A program made the position numbers and the translations under genes. A DNA stretch of 64,000 bases from NCBI GenBank assembly GCA_016786725.1, contig JAEUVU010000013.1:1-64000 (forward strand), given 5' to 3'. This DNA is from Ferruginibacter sp. Its GTDB lineage: Bacteria; Bacteroidota; Bacteroidia; Chitinophagales; Chitinophagaceae. A model generated the notes under the pieces. That model had not been told where the DNA came from, searched no databases, and saw only the letters and a program-made list of their open reading frames with translations. This document shows, in pieces, positions 53,764 through 62,892 of the stretch. Numbering within the stretch: the first letter of the stretch is position 1; each line of letters opens with the position of its first letter.

Positions 53764-56637
53764 GTGCGGTTACTATTCCTACTGTTATGCATCTTTTCTG
53801 TCTGCGCTGTAAAGGCACAGCATCCTTTCTATTATAAAATAGATCATGAGGATGGCCTGCCTTCGGATGAAGTGTACCAGGTGATCCAGGATAATTTTGG
53901 TTTTGTGTGGATCGGTTGCGATGCAGGGTTGTACAGGTATGATGGCATCAACTTTCGGGAATACACTCATCCAAAGCAAAACAGCAGGAGTATTTCAAGC
54001 TTATTTATCGACAAGAAGAGGAACCTGTGGTGCCAGAACTTTACGGGGCAGATATTTAAAGTGAAAAATGACTCCATGCATCTATTTGCCGATGAATCAG
54101 AAGAGGCAAAGTATTTTCCGGAATATACAGTTGATGAATTTAACAGGGTATGGGTGTTAAGTAACAAAAGAATAAAGCTGCTGAGCGATGATGGCCGTAT
54201 CATAAGAGAATTTACACCAGGCGATTTCTCCATCCAGGGCGAGCCATATTTCTCTGATATAGTTGCTGATGAAAAAGGGTACGTTTATATAACAAATTTT
54301 ACCGGCTCGGTTTTCTGCATTACAACCGGTAAGTTTAGTGTTGCTAAGCAAAGGCTGCAGTTCAGTAATATATCAAAGCACAAGCTTTATGTTGAGGGTG
54401 GGCAGGTATATCTTCATGCTGAAACCAGTCCAGACAGGGAATATGTGTTAAGTAAGATTTCACCATCTGAGAATGCGATCATAAAGCGATTTAAACCAGG
54501 GAGAAATTTTGTAAGCCAGTATTTCATTACAAATACCGGTAACAAAACAATGGTAGGAACATCGGGGGGTGCAATGCTGTTTGATAATTTGCAAAACGAG
54601 GCGCCGCCCCAAAAAATGCTCTTCCCTTCTTACAAAATTTCGGGGATGATGATCGACAAAGAAGGAAGTTACTGGTTCACCACATTACAAAACGGAATTC
54701 TGATCGTACCCGGTTTTGAAATTTCGGAATACACCCAGGCAAACTCGATTCTGCAGGATGAAAATATCTCTGCCATTACATTAAACGACCGTCAACTTTT
54801 TATCGGCAATTATTCGGGCCAGCTTTACCAGCTTGATATTGTTGCCGACAAACTCTCACGCTTAAATATTGATAAAACAAATAACCATCGTGCCGTTCGC
54901 AAAATTATCCGGACACAAAACAGCTTCATGGCTGCAAGGGGCACATTCAGCGACCTGTTGAACCCGTCAAAACAATATCCATGGGCGCAGAATATCCGGG
55001 ATTTTATTATTCATAATGACACTATCTTTTTTGTAAGTTCAGATAAGATGGGGCTTGCCGTGTTTTCATCAAAAAGACCGGACAGTGTTATTTTGCTGAA
55101 AACAACAGGAGGCAAAAAAGTGATCTATGATGAAGTGAATGGCGCTGCCGTATATGCCGGTAACAACGGCCTGTATCAATACAAAAGCGGCCGGCTCACT
55201 GAAATAAAAAACAATAACGAAAAGATATTTGCCACCTGTCTTGATTATTACAAAGAAAACATATTTGCCGGTACGGTTACTAATGGCGTGTTTGTGATAC
55301 AAGGCACCGCTGTAACAGACCGGTTTGATAAAACCAACGGACTTACTGACAATCACGTAAAATGCCTTGGTGTTTATAAAGATTATTTATTTGCCTGTAA
55401 CAAAAGTGGTATTAATAAAATATCGCTGGATAAAAAAAGATTTAATCTTATCAATTCGCTTGATGGCGTATCCTGCCTCGAAATTAATGCGATCGCTTTT
55501 TCTGAAGCAAAGATTTTCCTGGCTACCATCAGGGGCCTTATTGTATTGCCACTTGATTTTGAAAAGCAAAACAAGGTAGCGCCACAAATATCTATAACCG
55601 GCCTTAAAGTAAACGATAAGTCAATACCTTTTACAAAAAACCTGCACCTTTCTTATTACGACAGAAATATTACTATGGAATTTATTTCCACCTCGTTCAG
55701 AAGCAGGGGCGGCTTTGAGTACCGGTACAGGCTGAAGGGATTTAACGACAACTGGCAAACAACAAAAAACACTTCACCGGAAGCAAAGTTTTTATCCATT
55801 CCCGAAGGCGACTATGAGTTTGAAGTGATCGCTGTAAATGAAGACGGTGTTGCTTCCAGGCCTGCTTCACTGCATATTTTTGCAGAGCCACCGTTCTGGA
55901 AGAGATGGTGGTTTTATATGCCTGTTCTGCTTTTGTTGGCAGCATTGATCGTTCTCATTTTTAACTACCGGCTTAAAAAGATCAGGAAAAGTGAACATGA
56001 AAAAACACAGTTAATTCAGTCTCAGTTAACAGCACTTAAGGCGCAGATGAACCCTCACTTTATGTTTAATGCGCTTAATTCAATACAATCATTGGTGCTG
56101 GCAAATGATATTAAGAATGCCAATTACTACCTGAGCCGCTACAGTACCTTAACAAGGAAGATCCTGGCGGCTTCAGACAATGATAATATTACTGTAGAGG
56201 AAGAAATGTCAATCTTATCCCTGTATCTCGAACTGGAAAAACTACGCTTTGGAAATGATTTTGAATACAAGATTGATGCTGCTGATTGCCTTGAAAACAA
56301 TATCCCCTCTATGATCATCCAACCTTATGTAGAGAATGCAGTAAAGCACGGATTGCTGCATAAGAAAGGGGCAAAGCAATTGAATATATTATTTGAGAAA
56401 AGGGATGATGCTGTTGTGTGCACAATTACAGATAATGGCATTGGCATAGAGAAATCAATGGAGATCAAAAATCGTTCGGGCCTGCAACACCATAAGCCTT
56501 ATGGTACATTGGTAACACTAAAACGTATCGAACTCATCAACAGTACAAGGCAAAGACCCATTACTTTAACATCCGGCAATCTTATCAATGATGATCAGTA
56601 TCCGGGTACCATCATCACCATCAGCATTCCCGTGTAA
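53764..56637 (+). CDS. Propeller-type LytS sensor histidine kinase
   Basis: A 957-residue one-piece sensor. Signal peptide (MRLLFLLLCIFSVCAVKA), then two seven-bladed two-component-regulator propellers (about 20-610; YRYDGINFREY, VWIGCDAGLYRY), a Y_Y_Y domain (about 640-700), one transmembrane helix near 725-745, and a LytS-like kinase (QMNPHFMFNALNSIQSL with the phospho-acceptor His; NAVKHGLLHKKG for the N-box). The start is GTG 53764; an in-frame stop lies just upstream and no ATG fits. It probably signals to the LytTR regulator downstream. Confidence 0.9.
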   Translation: MRLLFLLLCIFSVCAVKAQHPFYYKIDHEDGLPSDEVYQVIQDNFGFVWIGCDAGLYRYDGINFREYTHPKQNSRSISSLFIDKKRNLWCQNFTGQIFKVKNDSMHLFADESEEAKYFPEYTVDEFNRVWVLSNKRIKLLSDDGRIIREFTPGDFSIQGEPYFSDIVADEKGYVYITNFTGSVFCITTGKFSVAKQRLQFSNISKHKLYVEGGQVYLHAETSPDREYVLSKISPSENAIIKRFKPGRNFVSQYFITNTGNKTMVGTSGGAMLFDNLQNEAPPQKMLFPSYKISGMMIDKEGSYWFTTLQNGILIVPGFEISEYTQANSILQDENISAITLNDRQLFIGNYSGQLYQLDIVADKLSRLNIDKTNNHRAVRKIIRTQNSFMAARGTFSDLLNPSKQYPWAQNIRDFIIHNDTIFFVSSDKMGLAVFSSKRPDSVILLKTTGGKKVIYDEVNGAAVYAGNNGLYQYKSGRLTEIKNNNEKIFATCLDYYKENIFAGTVTNGVFVIQGTAVTDRFDKTNGLTDNHVKCLGVYKDYLFACNKSGINKISLDKKRFNLINSLDGVSCLEINAIAFSEAKIFLATIRGLIVLPLDFEKQNKVAPQISITGLKVNDKSIPFTKNLHLSYYDRNITMEFISTSFRSRGGFEYRYRLKGFNDNWQTTKNTSPEAKFLSIPEGDYEFEVIAVNEDGVASRPASLHIFAEPPFWKRWWFYMPVLLLLAALIVLIFNYRLKKIRKSEHEKTQLIQSQLTALKAQMNPHFMFNALNSIQSLVLANDIKNANYYLSRYSTLTRKILAASDNDNITVEEEMSILSLYLELEKLRFGNDFEYKIDAADCLENNIPSMIIQPYVENAVKHGLLHKKGAKQLNILFEKRDDAVVCTITDNGIGIEKSMEIKNRSGLQHHKPYGTLVTLKRIELINSTRQRPITLTSGNLINDDQYPGTIITISIPV

Positions 56638-56710
56638 CTGTCCGTGGCTTCAAATCAACAGTTCGTGAAAAAAAGGATTGCAAAACTGAATTTTACACTA
56701 CTTTTAATTT

Positions 56711-57472
56711 ATGCCGGTAAAAGCAATTTTAGTAGATGATGAAGAAAGGGGAAGAAGCTCCCTGGCAGCGTTGTTGAACCAGTTTTGTCCCGAAGTGGAA
56801 ATAACCGCCATGGCTGCCAATGTGCCTGAAGCTGTGCTGGCCATCAACAGCAAAAAGCCTAATCTTGTTTTCCTGGATATTGAAATGCCGGAGTACAACG
56901 GGTTTGAGCTGCTGAACTTTTTCAGGGAAGTTGACTTTGAGATCATTTTTGTAACAGCCTACAATGAATATGTGTTGAAGGCTTTTGAAGTTTCGGCAAT
57001 TGATTACCTGCTGAAGCCTGTTGATATTGATAAACTGAGATCCGCTGTGCAAAAAGCTGAAAAGATCATTAGCCGTTTTGATCAGAATAACCGCATTGAG
57101 ATATTAAAAGATTCGTTGCGTACCAACCAGTTCAATAAAATTGCCTTGCCTGTTGCCGGTGGATTATTGTTTGTGGAAACAAATGATATTATGTACCTGG
57201 AGGCTGAAGGCGCTTACACACAACTCTGGCTTAAGAATGCATCAAAAATGGTGGTAAGCAAAAAATTGAAATTCTTTGAGGATGTACTTGCCGATAAACC
57301 ATATTTTTTCCGGTCACACCGCTCCTTTATAGTTAATATAAATTTCATAAAAAAATACATCAAGGCAGAGAACAGCATCCTGCTTGATAATGGTAAAACC
57401 GTCACCATCTCCCGTGACCGCAAAACTGAGTTTGAGGCCCAGCTTAAGGACAATAACCTGCTGGTAGGTTAA
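56711..57472 (+). CDS. LytTR-family response regulator
   Basis: A 253-residue regulator. The N-terminal receiver has DD at 9-10, phospho-acceptor Asp56 (LVFLDIEMPEYNG), and Lys102 (LLKPVD). The C-terminal LytTR DNA-binding domain (about 145-245) shows IALPVAGGLLFVETNDIMYLEAEGAYTQLW and FRSHRSFIVNINFIKKY. It follows the LytS kinase by 73 bases; TTG-N18-TACTTTTA (56678-56706) could be an internal promoter, but the pair is probably an operon. The secreted protein gene follows. Confidence 0.92.
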   Translation: MPVKAILVDDEERGRSSLAALLNQFCPEVEITAMAANVPEAVLAINSKKPNLVFLDIEMPEYNGFELLNFFREVDFEIIFVTAYNEYVLKAFEVSAIDYLLKPVDIDKLRSAVQKAEKIISRFDQNNRIEILKDSLRTNQFNKIALPVAGGLLFVETNDIMYLEAEGAYTQLWLKNASKMVVSKKLKFFEDVLADKPYFFRSHRSFIVNINFIKKYIKAENSILLDNGKTVTISRDRKTEFEAQLKDNNLLVG

Positions 57473-57571
57473 GGGCTATCCCATTCATGAACTCATTCCT
57501 GCTGTTGGTGAAACAATGCATCTTCCACCTTTTTTAATTGGTGAGATTTGACTTCAATTAAAAATCACAGT

Positions 57572-58861
57572 ATGAAAAAGTTAATTCTCTTTGTAACACT
57601 TGCCTTTATAACACTGGCAGGATATGCAAATAAAAAAAATGAAGGCGACAGGCCGGTTACTATCAATTTTAAACAAAGCCAGTTTACCATGGCCAGCCAG
57701 TTTTTACAGGCTTCAGAAATATACTGGTCGCTGACTAAAGATGGCGGTGCCAATAGCAGTGAAATTAAAAGCAAAAGCCAGGCTGAATTTGCCGAGAACA
57801 TTAAGAAAGATGATAAGGGAAATATTATTTCGGGCACTTTTCGAATGATGAGTGTTACATCGCAGGAAGGAGACTATCCGCTTTATTATAAAAGCGGCAG
57901 CAACCAGCGTTGTTATTTTATAGGCAATTATTTTATTAAGATAAAAAACAGCCCGATAGCTTCAGCAGCTGACGTGGATGCGATGGTAAAACCCGAAAAT
58001 GTTTATGAGCTTGCTGCACTGTCAAAAAAAGAATTAAAGGCTTTTGATTTTGAAATGGTAAAGTCGTTGCTGAGAGATTATTATTCAGCAAACGAACAAG
58101 TGATCAAAGATGCAGCATCTAAAAATCAAAACAGCGGCCTGCCGGGAAATACCTGGGAGTTAAAAGGATTTAAGATGACGGGTGAAGGAAAGAAGATAGC
58201 CCAATACATAGGAGCAGATGACGGAAAGACCCGACACAATTTTGTAACCATTATTGATGACACAATTGTGTACACCGTTATCAGGCTAAATGATAATGGC
58301 TCTGTTGATGCAATGAAAAAATGGAAAATGTATATTGGTGTTATTAATCATCTGCACCCTTATTACAGGGTTTGGAATTTTAGTAGCGGAAGCCAGAAGT
58401 TATACAATGTTACCATACCGGCCGGCCCGTCTGCCAGTTTTATTTGCCAGGAAATGCTGGCCGTTAAAGACAAACCTGAACTGGTACAGTTTAAAAAGCT
58501 GGAAGTGATTTACACTGATGAAGCTGAAGCCAATGCCTTTTTGGCGACTGTTACCGAGAAAAGGAATAACATCAAAGTAACTGCAGCCAGTAGCCCGGCA
58601 GCAACACAGGGTAATGACCAGTCCTCATCTCTTAAAGGGCATATCAGCTTTAAGAATTTTGATGATAACCTGAAATATAAGCTGGAAGGTGGGTCAGGAG
58701 CTACACGTATGTCGGGCTCGATGTGTATTCCCTGCAGCAAAATGACCGTAGGAAAAAAAGTGTACCTGGCAGATAACAACGGAAAAATTATCCGTGAACT
58801 GTTTACGGTTACAGAAGATTTATGCGGAAAACTGTACGACTTTAAAAAAGGAGGATTTTAA
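57572..58861 (+). CDS. Secreted protein of unknown function
   Basis: A 429-residue exported protein (signal peptide MKKLILFVTLAFITLAGYA). No family is recognised. Residues 30-230 look alpha/beta; the middle has IAQYIGADDGKTRHNFVTI; the C-terminal 60 residues carry two Cys pairs, CIPCSKM near 400 and DLCGKLYDF near the end, with KLEGGSGATRMSGSM before them. The position directly after the LytS/LytTR pair suggests it may be a target, but the gap is 99 bases and no promoter is clear. The TTG start upstream (57548) is rejected. Confidence 0.7.
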   Translation: MKKLILFVTLAFITLAGYANKKNEGDRPVTINFKQSQFTMASQFLQASEIYWSLTKDGGANSSEIKSKSQAEFAENIKKDDKGNIISGTFRMMSVTSQEGDYPLYYKSGSNQRCYFIGNYFIKIKNSPIASAADVDAMVKPENVYELAALSKKELKAFDFEMVKSLLRDYYSANEQVIKDAASKNQNSGLPGNTWELKGFKMTGEGKKIAQYIGADDGKTRHNFVTIIDDTIVYTVIRLNDNGSVDAMKKWKMYIGVINHLHPYYRVWNFSSGSQKLYNVTIPAGPSASFICQEMLAVKDKPELVQFKKLEVIYTDEAEANAFLATVTEKRNNIKVTAASSPAATQGNDQSSSLKGHISFKNFDDNLKYKLEGGSGATRMSGSMCIPCSKMTVGKKVYLADNNGKIIRELFTVTEDLCGKLYDFKKGGF

Positions 58862-58888
58862 TAACAGTAAAGAACCCTGTGACAAGAG

Positions 58889-58913
58889 GCCGCAAATTAT
58901 TTTGCGGCTTTTA
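58889..58913 (+). terminator. Rho-independent terminator after the secreted protein gene
   Basis: Stem GCCGCAAA / TTTGCGGC (8 bp) with a 4-base loop, then TTTTAG. It ends the kinase-regulator-secreted-protein run. Confidence 0.78.
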
Positions 58914-58936
58914 GTTTATTGTTAAGAGGCCGAATT

Positions 58937-59371
58937 CTAGTTTGCATCTCCTCCAAAGTAAGTTTTCTCTAAATAATCAGCATTAAAAGCTGCTTCAAAA
59001 ATGATATAGTCGAGTAACTCGTTTGTCAGAAATTCTTCTAATGGAGCTGCCTGCACCATAATGACCTCTTCAGGAACGCCCTCTTTATTTTTACGGCTTC
59101 CTATAGTAATGGTAGTAAAATTGCAATAGGCATTCTCTTTAAGAATATTGTAAAAATTGATGGAGTTATTGTAAACACCGCAGGTACTGCTGATGTAAAT
59201 TTTTTTCCGAGCGCCTTCGGGTTGCTCGGGCCTAATGTATGCATACTGGTAACGGAATGATCCGTCCTGCTGCTTCAGTGAAACATCCAGGCCAAAAAGT
59301 TCAGGCGAAAATTCGGTTAACTTGTAGCCATAGCGCTGGGCTATACCGGTGAGGGTTTCTTTAAGATTCAT
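58937..59371 (-). CDS. Conserved hypothetical protein
   Basis: A 144-residue soluble protein, possibly alpha/beta (MNLKETLTGIAQRYGYKLTEF; YQYAYIRPEQPEGARKKIY; VPEEVIMVQAAPLEEFL). No signal peptide. It shows no catalytic motif I can name; the overall shape could fit small chaperone-like folds, but this is a guess. It lies on its own between two terminator/repeat regions. Confidence 0.6.
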   Translation of the reverse strand: MNLKETLTGIAQRYGYKLTEFSPELFGLDVSLKQQDGSFRYQYAYIRPEQPEGARKKIYISSTCGVYNNSINFYNILKENAYCNFTTITIGSRKNKEGVPEEVIMVQAAPLEEFLTNELLDYIIFEAAFNADYLEKTYFGGDAN

Positions 59372-59543
59372 TGTACAGGTTTTAATGTAAAGAAAGTGAG
59401 TTGATGATTAAAGATAAAAATTAGAATTAAAAAAAGGAAACTAACTATTAAAATTCTAACGAAAAGAAAAGTAAGTATTTTCATAAGGCGACTTTATGAT
59501 TTATCAATAACAGTCGTTTAATAATCAGCTGCCTGAAATATTT

Positions 59544-59636
59544 ACCACAAAGATTCAGAGAGTTAATACACAAAGGGCACTAAGTTTATTACTTTGTGCC
59601 CTTTGTGTTGTATTCTCTTTAGTGTTTCTTTATGGT
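59544..59636. repeat. CGCAAAG-family inverted repeat, copy 4
   Basis: ACACAAAGGGCACTAAG (59568-59584) faces CTTTGTGCCCTTTGTGT (59592-59608) with one mismatch. Outer arms (ACCACAAAGATTCAGAGAG / CTCTTTAGTGTTTCTTTATG) pair imperfectly, giving a hairpin of about 90 bases. It ends seven bases before the M28 peptidase stop. Confidence 0.85.
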
Positions 59637-59642
59637 ATCCTG

Positions 59643-61226
59643 CTATCTCGTTCCCATATTCAATGGTGTATCTCTCTTCAGCATATCGTTCCTGTTCGCC
59701 ATTTCCCAGGCTGTATGAAAAATCATACGGGCTCTTTTTTCATAAAGGTCCCAGCTTATTTTATCAACCGTATCGGTTGGTTTATGGTAATCTGCTTTAA
59801 GCATACCATCATAAAAAAACAAAACAGGCACACCCTTACGGGCAAAATTGTAATGGTCGCTGCGGAAATAAATGCGGTTTTGATCGTTGGGGTCATCAAA
59901 TTTATAATCAAGCACCAGGTTGGTGTATTTGTTATTGGCACCTTCATTAATGATGGGCAGGTCGCTGCTGATTTTATCATGTCCTATTACATAAACATAA
60001 TTAAGTGTATCGGCTGTGGTACGTTCCGTATCTGTTCTGCCAATCATATCTATGTTCAGGTCAACTGTTGTTTTATCTAAAGGAAAGAAAGGATTATCGC
60101 TGTAATATTCGCTTCCCCAAAGGCCTTTTTCTTCACCGCTCACTGTCATAAAAACCATGGTTCTTCTTGGCCTGTTGCCTTCTGTAGCAGCTTTTTGAAA
60201 TGCTTCGGCCATTTGTATTACTGCCACAGTTCCGCTGCCATCATCATCTGCACCGTAATAAATTTTTCCGTCACGCATGCCCAGGTGATCGTAATGGGCG
60301 GTAACAAAAACATACTCATCTTTTTTATCGGTCCCTTCCACAACGCCCACCACATTGCTTGCATTGATAGTGTTGCGGTATTTTTCAAATTTGTAAACAA
60401 CCTTGTTTTTACTTTCTGTTTTCCATTGGCTTGCTACTGCCCCGTTAATTTTTACAATTTTAAGCAGGGTGTCGAAATTGCTGCCCACAATTGTTTTTGC
60501 AAATGCATGAGATAGCTGGGCAGAGTTTAATGCTTTTACTGCAGTGGTTGCTCTTGGATAATAAACATTGGTTTTTTTACCACTGGCAACAGCACGCTCG
60601 TTAAAAATATCCTGGTTTGGATTTATGAACAAAACACCGGCAGCGCCTTTAGCAGCTGCAGCTTCCATTTTTTTTGGTATGCCGGGAAATGACCATGCAC
60701 TGCCACGGCTGCTTCCGCTTAAAAAATATTTTCCATCCTTTTTAGGCTCTCCCAAAAAAATAACAACAATTTTCCCTTTTACATCAAGGCCTGTATAATC
60801 GCTGTATTTTTCATCATCAATACCATATCCTGCAAAAACTGTTTTACTGCCTTTAAATTTTCCGCTTTCATTATTATTCATGTTCACAATAAAATCTTTG
60901 CCATATTCAGCAGTCTTACCGGCAACAGTAAGCTGTGCTTCTTTTAAACTGTCCTGGTACAAAGGGTAATATTGCTGATAGCCTTTCAATGATTCCACCG
61001 GCTTTAAACCCATAGCCTTAAATTGAGATTCAATATAAGCTGCAGCTTTGCGCTGGCCTTCGGTACCGGTTTCACGGCCCTGCATTTCATCACCTGCAAT
61101 AATGCTGAGGTGCTTTTTTAAGTTGTTACCTGTAATAACTTTCGCATACTTTGCAGCAGCATCTGCCTGCGCAAACAACACATTGGTAGCTGCAAGGGTG
61201 CAAATAAAAAATAATAATCTTTTCAT
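59643..61226 (-). CDS. Secreted M28 peptidase with PA domain
   Basis: A 527-residue exported metallopeptidase. Signal peptide MKRLLFFICTLAATNVLFAQ. An inserted PA domain (about 110-260, with GKGVNIY-like INGAVASQWK region) sits before the M28 catalytic core: VTAHYDHLGM (His), YYGADDDGSG (Asp), VSGEEKGLWGSEYY (Glu), NIDMIGRTD (Asp) and FRSDHYNFARKG (His). It trims peptides in the periplasm or outside. It lies downstream of rpiB, a common order in related genomes. Confidence 0.92.
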   Translation of the reverse strand: MKRLLFFICTLAATNVLFAQADAAAKYAKVITGNNLKKHLSIIAGDEMQGRETGTEGQRKAAAYIESQFKAMGLKPVESLKGYQQYYPLYQDSLKEAQLTVAGKTAEYGKDFIVNMNNNESGKFKGSKTVFAGYGIDDEKYSDYTGLDVKGKIVVIFLGEPKKDGKYFLSGSSRGSAWSFPGIPKKMEAAAAKGAAGVLFINPNQDIFNERAVASGKKTNVYYPRATTAVKALNSAQLSHAFAKTIVGSNFDTLLKIVKINGAVASQWKTESKNKVVYKFEKYRNTINASNVVGVVEGTDKKDEYVFVTAHYDHLGMRDGKIYYGADDDGSGTVAVIQMAEAFQKAATEGNRPRRTMVFMTVSGEEKGLWGSEYYSDNPFFPLDKTTVDLNIDMIGRTDTERTTADTLNYVYVIGHDKISSDLPIINEGANNKYTNLVLDYKFDDPNDQNRIYFRSDHYNFARKGVPVLFFYDGMLKADYHKPTDTVDKISWDLYEKRARMIFHTAWEMANRNDMLKRDTPLNMGTR

Positions 61227-61313
61227 TTTTTAATTTTAGAGAAGGGCAAAATAATTAAAACAGTAAAGCACTGTTTTTCTTTTGTGATAAACGGCGATAA
61301 TAACAGCAGGAGA

Positions 61314-61763
61314 TTAACAGGAAATCTTATTAACCCGGTTCTGATGACGTCCTCCTTCAAATTCAGTATGCATAAAAATATCCAGCATTTTTTCGGCATC
61401 TCCATCCCGTACAAAACGGGCAGGAATGCAGATGATGTTGGCATCGTTGTGCTTACGTGCAAGTTCGGCCAGTTCTTCTCCCCAGCAAATGGCGGCACGG
61501 ATGCCCTGGTGTTTGTTTGCAGTAATGGCAACACCATTGGCGCTGCCGCACAATAAAATGCCAAATGCAGCTTCGCCTTTTTCAACGGCAGATGCCACGG
61601 GGTGTGCAAAGTCGGGATAATCAACAGAGTCTTTTGTATAGGTTCCAAAATCGTTGAATTTTAAACCTTCTCCTTCCAAAACAGAGATCAGGTCTTCTTT
61701 GCAGTCAAATCCTGCATGATCGCATCCTATGGCAATGGGGAGTGTAAGATTGAAGGGGGACAT
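61314..61763 (-). CDS. rpiB: Ribose-5-phosphate isomerase B
   Basis: A 149-residue RpiB/LacAB-type isomerase, interconverting ribose-5-phosphate and ribulose-5-phosphate. IGCDHAGFD (Asp15, His16) and LLCGSANGVAI (Cys72, catalytic base) are in place; then RAAICWGEELAELARKHNDANI. It lies between tatC and the PA-domain peptidase on the same strand. Confidence 0.94.
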   Translation of the reverse strand: MSPFNLTLPIAIGCDHAGFDCKEDLISVLEGEGLKFNDFGTYTKDSVDYPDFAHPVASAVEKGEAAFGILLCGSANGVAITANKHQGIRAAICWGEELAELARKHNDANIICIPARFVRDGDAEKMLDIFMHTEFEGGRHQNRVNKISC

Positions 61764-61766
61764 GAC

Positions 61767-61883
61767 TTAAAGTTTAAAGTTGAAAAGGTTGGTTGGTATT
61801 TAAAGTTTTGCGTAAAACAAAGTTAATGATATAGGCTAAGAGAAAACCGTTAAACCTTTAAACTTTTCAACCTTTAAACTTTT
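61767..61883. repeat. TTTAAAGTT-word tandem-inverted repeat
   Basis: TTAAAGTTTAAAGTTGAAAA (from 61767) faces AACCTTTAAACTTTTCAACC (from 61853); pairing is imperfect but long, with a 62-base spacer holding CAAAGTTA (a -7 element for rpiB on the minus strand). Same style as the 22105-22197 repeat. It spans the gap between tatC and rpiB. Confidence 0.65.
61818..61825 (-). promoter_or_regulatory. Candidate -7 element of rpiB
   Basis: On the minus strand the site reads TAACTTTG, an exact TAnnTTTG, about 50 bases before the rpiB ATG and inside the spacer of the 61767-61883 repeat. Confidence 0.35.
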
Positions 61884-61884
61884 C

Positions 61885-62769
61885 TCAGCTCCACTCTTTT
61901 TCTTCCTTTGCTTTCCTGCGGTCAACGCTGGCAACAAGCAATATACTAATCCAGTAAAGTATTAATAAAGGAATGGCTACAATGATCTGGCTTGTAATAT
62001 CGGGAGAGGGTGTGATAATGGCCGAAATCAGTAAAATCAAAACAAAGGCATATTTGGCATATCTTCTTAAAAAGCCTGAAGTTATGAGGCCTATTTTACC
62101 CAAAACGTAGGCAAGTATAGGCAGCTCAAATGCAATACCGCAGCCCAGTATGAGGTTTGTAAGGCTGTCAATATAGTCATTGATGCTGGGCTGGTATTCG
62201 ATGGCGCCGGACGACCCCAAAGTAAAAGAAGCCAAAAAATTAAAAGTAAAAGGAGCCAGCAGGTAATAACCAAATGCTGCGCCCAAAAAGAAACAGAGCG
62301 ATACCCAGAAAATGCTGCCACGGGCATATTTTTTTTCTTTGGCAGAAAGGGCCGGCTTTATGAAGCGCCATAATTCCCAAAAGATATAAGGGAAGGCAAT
62401 GATGACAGCACCGATCATGGCAATGGTTAATGCAGATGTAAAGGTGCCATTAACTTGAGTAACCAGGAATTTGATCTTAACCGGTGGCATACAAAGGCTT
62501 TCACCTGCACCCAGCCAATGGCCAAAATCGCATAAACTTTTATAAGTGATAAAATCCTGACTGGAAGGGGCAAGGATAATATTATCATATACCCAGTTTC
62601 TGAACAGAAAAATAATAATAGCGGCAACAAGCCAAACAATTACCGACCGCATCAGGTGCCAGCGTAATGCCTCCAGGTGGCCCATAAAAGACATTTCTTC
62701 AGGCTCTGCGGCCTCTTTATTGCGCAGCCTTTTAAAAAACTGTTTTCTATCTGAAGTTTCTGTAGCCAA
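61885..62769 (-). CDS. tatC: Sec-independent (Tat) translocase subunit TatC
   Basis: A 294-residue (from TTG) polytopic inner-membrane protein with six transmembrane helices. The Tat signature motifs are FMGHLEALRWHLMRSV, then a long periplasmic loop with SSQDFITYK, FPYIFWELWRFIKPALS, and GCGIAFELPILAYVLGKIGL. It exports folded proteins bearing twin-arginine signals. The frame starts at TTG 62769; the first in-frame ATG is 62694 (MSFMGHLEAL). A -7 element at 62817-62824 fits either start. The Tat partner TatA is not in the window. Confidence 0.92.
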   Translation of the reverse strand: MATETSDRKQFFKRLRNKEAAEPEEMSFMGHLEALRWHLMRSVIVWLVAAIIIFLFRNWVYDNIILAPSSQDFITYKSLCDFGHWLGAGESLCMPPVKIKFLVTQVNGTFTSALTIAMIGAVIIAFPYIFWELWRFIKPALSAKEKKYARGSIFWVSLCFFLGAAFGYYLLAPFTFNFLASFTLGSSGAIEYQPSINDYIDSLTNLILGCGIAFELPILAYVLGKIGLITSGFLRRYAKYAFVLILLISAIITPSPDITSQIIVAIPLLILYWISILLVASVDRRKAKEEKEWS

Positions 62770-62816
62770 TAATGTGGATTTTTTGTACCTGCAGAAAAAT
62801 CTTCTGCAAGGGATTG

Positions 62817-62824
62817 CAAAGGTA
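62817..62824 (-). promoter_or_regulatory. Candidate -7 element of tatC
   Basis: On the minus strand the site reads TACCTTTG, an exact TAnnTTTG. The implied leader is about 40 bases to the TTG start. Confidence 0.4.
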
Positions 62825-62892
62825 AAGGAGTAAGCATTAAAATAAACAGGTAAAAGAAAGGTAGGCAGCTGTACAGTTATTTAAAAAGAGAA

